64,000 nt of DNA. It comes from Micropterix aruncella (lineage: Eukaryota > Arthropoda > Insecta > Lepidoptera > Micropterigidae). Positions 60,899 through 64,000 of the stretch are shown in pieces; positions within the stretch are counted from its first letter, which is position 1, and every line of letters starts with the position of its first letter. The stretch lies in the NCBI GenBank assembly GCA_944548615.1, contig OX155952.1, forward strand, positions 28,731,458 through 28,795,457. The letters run 5' to 3'. The notes beneath the pieces are model-generated. The model was not told the origin of the DNA and searched no databases. It saw only the letters and a list, made by a program, of their open reading frames with translations. The position numbers were made by a program, and so were the translations under genes.

Positions 60899-62219
60899 TA
60901 AGTTAAGGCCCTTCTGGGTCTATTATGCGATAAGCTAGCTGCCGTAGAGACCTTCTTGCTGTATGTTTATGCTATGTAGATTTTATTTCATTTATAACAT
61001 TTCTTTACCGTAGACAATACCTACCAATGTGTACCCACCAATAAGCATTAACCGCCCTACCTTTAGGTTGTTACTCAAAAAGGTGGCAAAAAATCGTTTG
61101 GATTTTTCATTACATTTCTTAAAAACTTGTTTACAATATACCAGAAAACTTTTTTACACAATAGACACATTTATGACCCTTTTTTGTATTAATAATTGTA
61201 TGAACAATTTAACGTATCACGTACGCTTTGTGGGTTTCGTTTTTTTTTGTAGGTACTTTAACGTACGGGATACAACGACACACCGAATAATCTAAAGACG
61301 TATATTTTATTAGAAAGCGATGAGCTCTAAAAACTGTTTGGCGGCATTGCTCCATCTGTGATAATAACGTAAATAAACTAGAATACTGCGTATATTTGGC
61401 ATTCCTGCTTGTGTGTATAATACGTATCCCTTGTATACATACATAATATGTATGTCGAAAAAGAAGCGACATATTATGTCGAAAAAGAAGCAGGTGAATT
61501 CTCTAATTTATTCTCTTGGCTTTTTGATTTTCGGCCCGGTCAATTTTCTTATAATAGTGTTTGACATAGGGCTTGGTTAAATGGTTGTCACCCTATAAAA
61601 CATTTTGGTTCAGACGCAATAAAATTTGTTTCCTGAAATTCTATTTGAGATAGGTGATAGCGGTAATTACATTTCTGGGTAATTATTATGCGTAATTTGA
61701 AATTGAACTGCCGTCGGAGTTTTACTTTATCGTTGGCGCAATACGTCTAAAAATAAAATGTTTGTTACGTTAATTAATTTAGTTAAACCTGTAATATCAA
61801 AATTTACGTTGCTCATTGTAGTTATTCACTCTGACCCTCCTAGATACGGGGCAGTAAAGTCCTAGCTAGGTGGACACTGAGAGTTTGCCATAATTGTGTG
61901 TTGATTTTTTGCTAGTTACTTTATAACATCGATAACAATGTTGCCAAATAAATATACATAAAATATTAATAAAGTATTTTGAATAAAAAATGAAAAAATA
62001 TGCATGCCCAGTAAACGTCGTCTTCACTCGATTCTATTTTCCAGAAGGAGCTTATATTCTATAAGCTCCTTCTGCGTTGGAAAAATAATATAAAATTTAA
62101 TGTAGCATTGTTTTCTTCTAATGTTCAGCCTCAATATATCAAATATTTTTTTAGTATGAATTATGATTACGGACAACGTTTTAATTGAGTTTTCGTCACC
62201 TTACACGGACAGATATCCA
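60899..62219. other. Unassigned sequence with a strong hairpin and a short tandem repeat
   Basis: No gene recognised. atgtcgaaaaagaagc is duplicated (about 61451-61490). A 15-bp perfect stem with 3-nt loop, cagaaggagcttata / tataagctccttctg, lies at 62042-62074. Confidence 0.5.
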
Positions 62220-62936
62220 GGAACTATGGAGTTGTCACCTACAACCGGCGGACCCGCCACCCCAGTAAGTTATAACGATATTGATCGTTTTTTTTACCGT
62301 TTTTAACCGTGGGATGTACGTAGAGACTTGGGGTCGAAACAGTCCACCGTCTAGCTACGCTGCTTGCCCGTAAGATTCCATCGCCTTACGAAGTGACACT
62401 GGCAAGTGGACCAGCGGGTAGCCTCGCGCCCTCGCTACCAGATTTGGCCGGATTTCTCCGTCCTCCCGTCTGGCCATGGGTCCGAAGTGGCTTGCACATC
62501 CTCTACATGTTGTTATCGGCAATTCAGTTAGAAATGATCGCGCACCGCGGCGCACTTTGACCGTCTCACACACGGGATCGGGTGGCCAACGAGTCGTTTC
62601 AAGAGTAGCTGACATCAGGTCAACAACCACCGCCGCTGCTTAGAAAACGTATAAAACCATTTCCAGACCCCACACTTAATCGCCGAAGTGAACAGTCAAT
62701 TGGCTAACGCCGCACGATGAGCAAACCGCCCAGCAGCGCCGATGGTCTACCCTCAGAGGATCCAATCCCACCTGTACCCGACATAGCCGTGACAGGGTAA
62801 ACAGAGGCCTTTTCAGGTTTTGTTCGTCTTTAAGGAGTCTACCGTATGAGAGTTGAACCGTGAGTAGAGCCAGCCCAAGGTAAGGAGCAGATCATATGGC
62901 CCAAGCTGCATGGAACCGTTTGCTGGCAGATATCCA
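62210..62936 (+). mobile_element. 'Acgggcgaacccgtcac' retroposon family, copy 3, with 10-bp target duplication
   Basis: cagatatcca lies at 62210-62219 and 62927-62936. The element runs from ggagttgtcacctacaacc (62228) to ggcccaagctgcatggaacc. It is full length and collinear with copies 1 and 2, more diverged. Noncoding. Confidence 0.7.
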
Positions 62937-63600
62937 TAACCGATAGCTGCCAGATATTCATACAAACAGTATTTTTTTTGTTTTCCAGGTTTTAGAGAAA
63001 TAAAGAGCCCATGACATTTTTTTTGCTAATTAAATACGCTTGTGCTTGGCTAGTTTTGCAATGGCGGAGTCGAACGGTTTGATTCTATAGGAAGTTTATC
63101 CACAGCCCGTGTCCGTTTCTGTCAGACTGCTCACATTCTTGGGCCATTAACGTAAGCGATATGAATTCCGCGATTATGGCCAATGGCTGGAAATTATTAT
63201 TTAAAAGCATTCACTGCATATTTGTGGGCCGGTTGGAGAATTCTGGTTCGGTTCGGCAGCCGTACGCTGATAAGGCCGCATTTGTGACGCAAATCGCTGC
63301 CATTGTTTGCGTTTTTGCTCCTCGAAACATCGACGTGCGCTCGGATAAACTGGTCAGCTGAGCGGCAATTCAAGTAGCATGTGTTATTAAACTTAAGCCA
63401 TATCGCACCGAATCAATAATATCTACTTCAACTGCATGCATATACATATGTTATGTTTGTATGAAATAAGCGTCAGTGTAATGGAGAGCTGCCAGCTGCT
63501 AGCCTTCAAGAGCTACTGCGATCTTTACCTAACAAATATTATGGAAATAGTTATTGTTTAATAAGCAAAATATTGTTTCATAATAATGGATTATTATAAT
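62937..63600. other. Unassigned sequence
   Basis: A 66-codon frame at 63161-63361 (MNSAIMANGWKLLFKSIHC...) has no recognisable domain. Confidence 0.4.
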
Positions 63601-63760
63601 AGGTATAGTGCAAACTTGCGTCCATAAATATTTTCGATGGTTGCGTCATGTTACATTGTAAGGTTGCGGGTTCAATTCCTAGCTAAAAAAATCGGTTATC
63701 TCATCCCCAGACTTTCCCGACAAGACTTCCCAGAATCAACAGTAACTGGCATAGGAATGT
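63601..63760 (+). mobile_element. tRNA-derived SINE candidate
   Basis: gcgggttcaattcctagc (63667-63684) contains a match to the Pol III B box (GGTTCRANNCC) at 63669-63679. It is followed by aaaaaaatcggttatctcat, ccccagactttcccgacaag and acttcccag, the tail also seen at 46520-46575 and 25665-25712. The A box is not clear. It may be the most complete member of this family in the window. Confidence 0.45.
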
Positions 63761-64000
63761 TGTAAGATGCGTTATCTTAGTAAACAACTTTGGAATTTAA
63801 ACCATATAACATTTCATATTATCAATATTCGCGTAATAGCGTACTGCACCCTAGCGAAAATCCAGCGAAAAAGCTTCGAAAGCGCACGTCGGAGTCCAAG
63901 CAAAGACACAAACTGCAGCAGCGGTTCATAGGACTTTTGGAGAAGCTTAACGACATAGGTGTTACCTCGATCACACTAAAATGGTCTGAGAGTTACTTGT
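63761..64000. other. Unassigned sequence to window end
   Basis: Nothing recognised. Confidence 0.4.

Overview
This window looks like transposon-rich, AT-rich chromosomal DNA from an insect, most probably a moth or butterfly. The evidence is indirect: spliced introns, long (TA)n tracts, RTE-type and other non-LTR retrotransposon remnants, Penelope-like elements, a Helitron, piggyBac-like elements, and gene families (THAP single-domain proteins, SWIM/YqaJ proteins) that I know as multi-copy in Lepidoptera. No conserved single-copy host gene is recognisable. There is one assembly gap of 200 Ns (49065-49264).

Layout. 1-6213: edge fragment of a psq-type helix-turn-helix transposase, a tiny Penelope dimer, short repeats, and a decayed Mutator-like transposase fused to a YqaJ nuclease. 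6473-9689: a Helitron (6768-9591) with good termini sitting inside a (TA)n microsatellite. 11.1-16.8 kb: a putative inverted-repeat element, two small Penelope dimers, and a nearly perfect head-to-head Penelope dimer (14011-16754) bounded by a 14-bp target duplication. 16.9-21 kb: a foldback and three MITE-like elements. 21.2-23.4 kb: two convergent, apparently spliced genes, THAP (+) and SWIM-like (-), between matching inverted sequences; this is my best candidate for an undescribed two-component mobile element. 24-32.4 kb: LINE fragments, a target-duplication-flanked nonautonomous retroelement, 5S rRNA-like sequences, and further inverted repeats. 32.4-35.7 kb: nothing recognised. 35.7-42.9 kb: LINE tail, piggyBac-like remnant, LINE ORF1 pseudogene inside a repeat. 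43.8-64 kb: repeated members of a roughly 700-bp noncoding retroposon family (seven copies counting one at 31 kb), RTE fragments, a 1.3-kb nested foldback with two (TA)n arrays, and a tRNA-derived SINE candidate.

How things fit together. Almost everything is explained by transposition and nested insertion: a retroposon inserted into an RTE copy with a 13-bp duplication, a LINE inside an older repeat, a Helitron in a microsatellite. Two themes recur. First, Penelope insertions are head-to-head dimers in all four cases, each with one short and one tailed 3' end. Second, YqaJ-related proteins occur twice in mobile-element context (the Mutator fusion and the SWIM gene family).

All homology calls come from reading the translated sequence by eye and from family knowledge; no database search was run. 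Family names for unclassified repeats are descriptive only.
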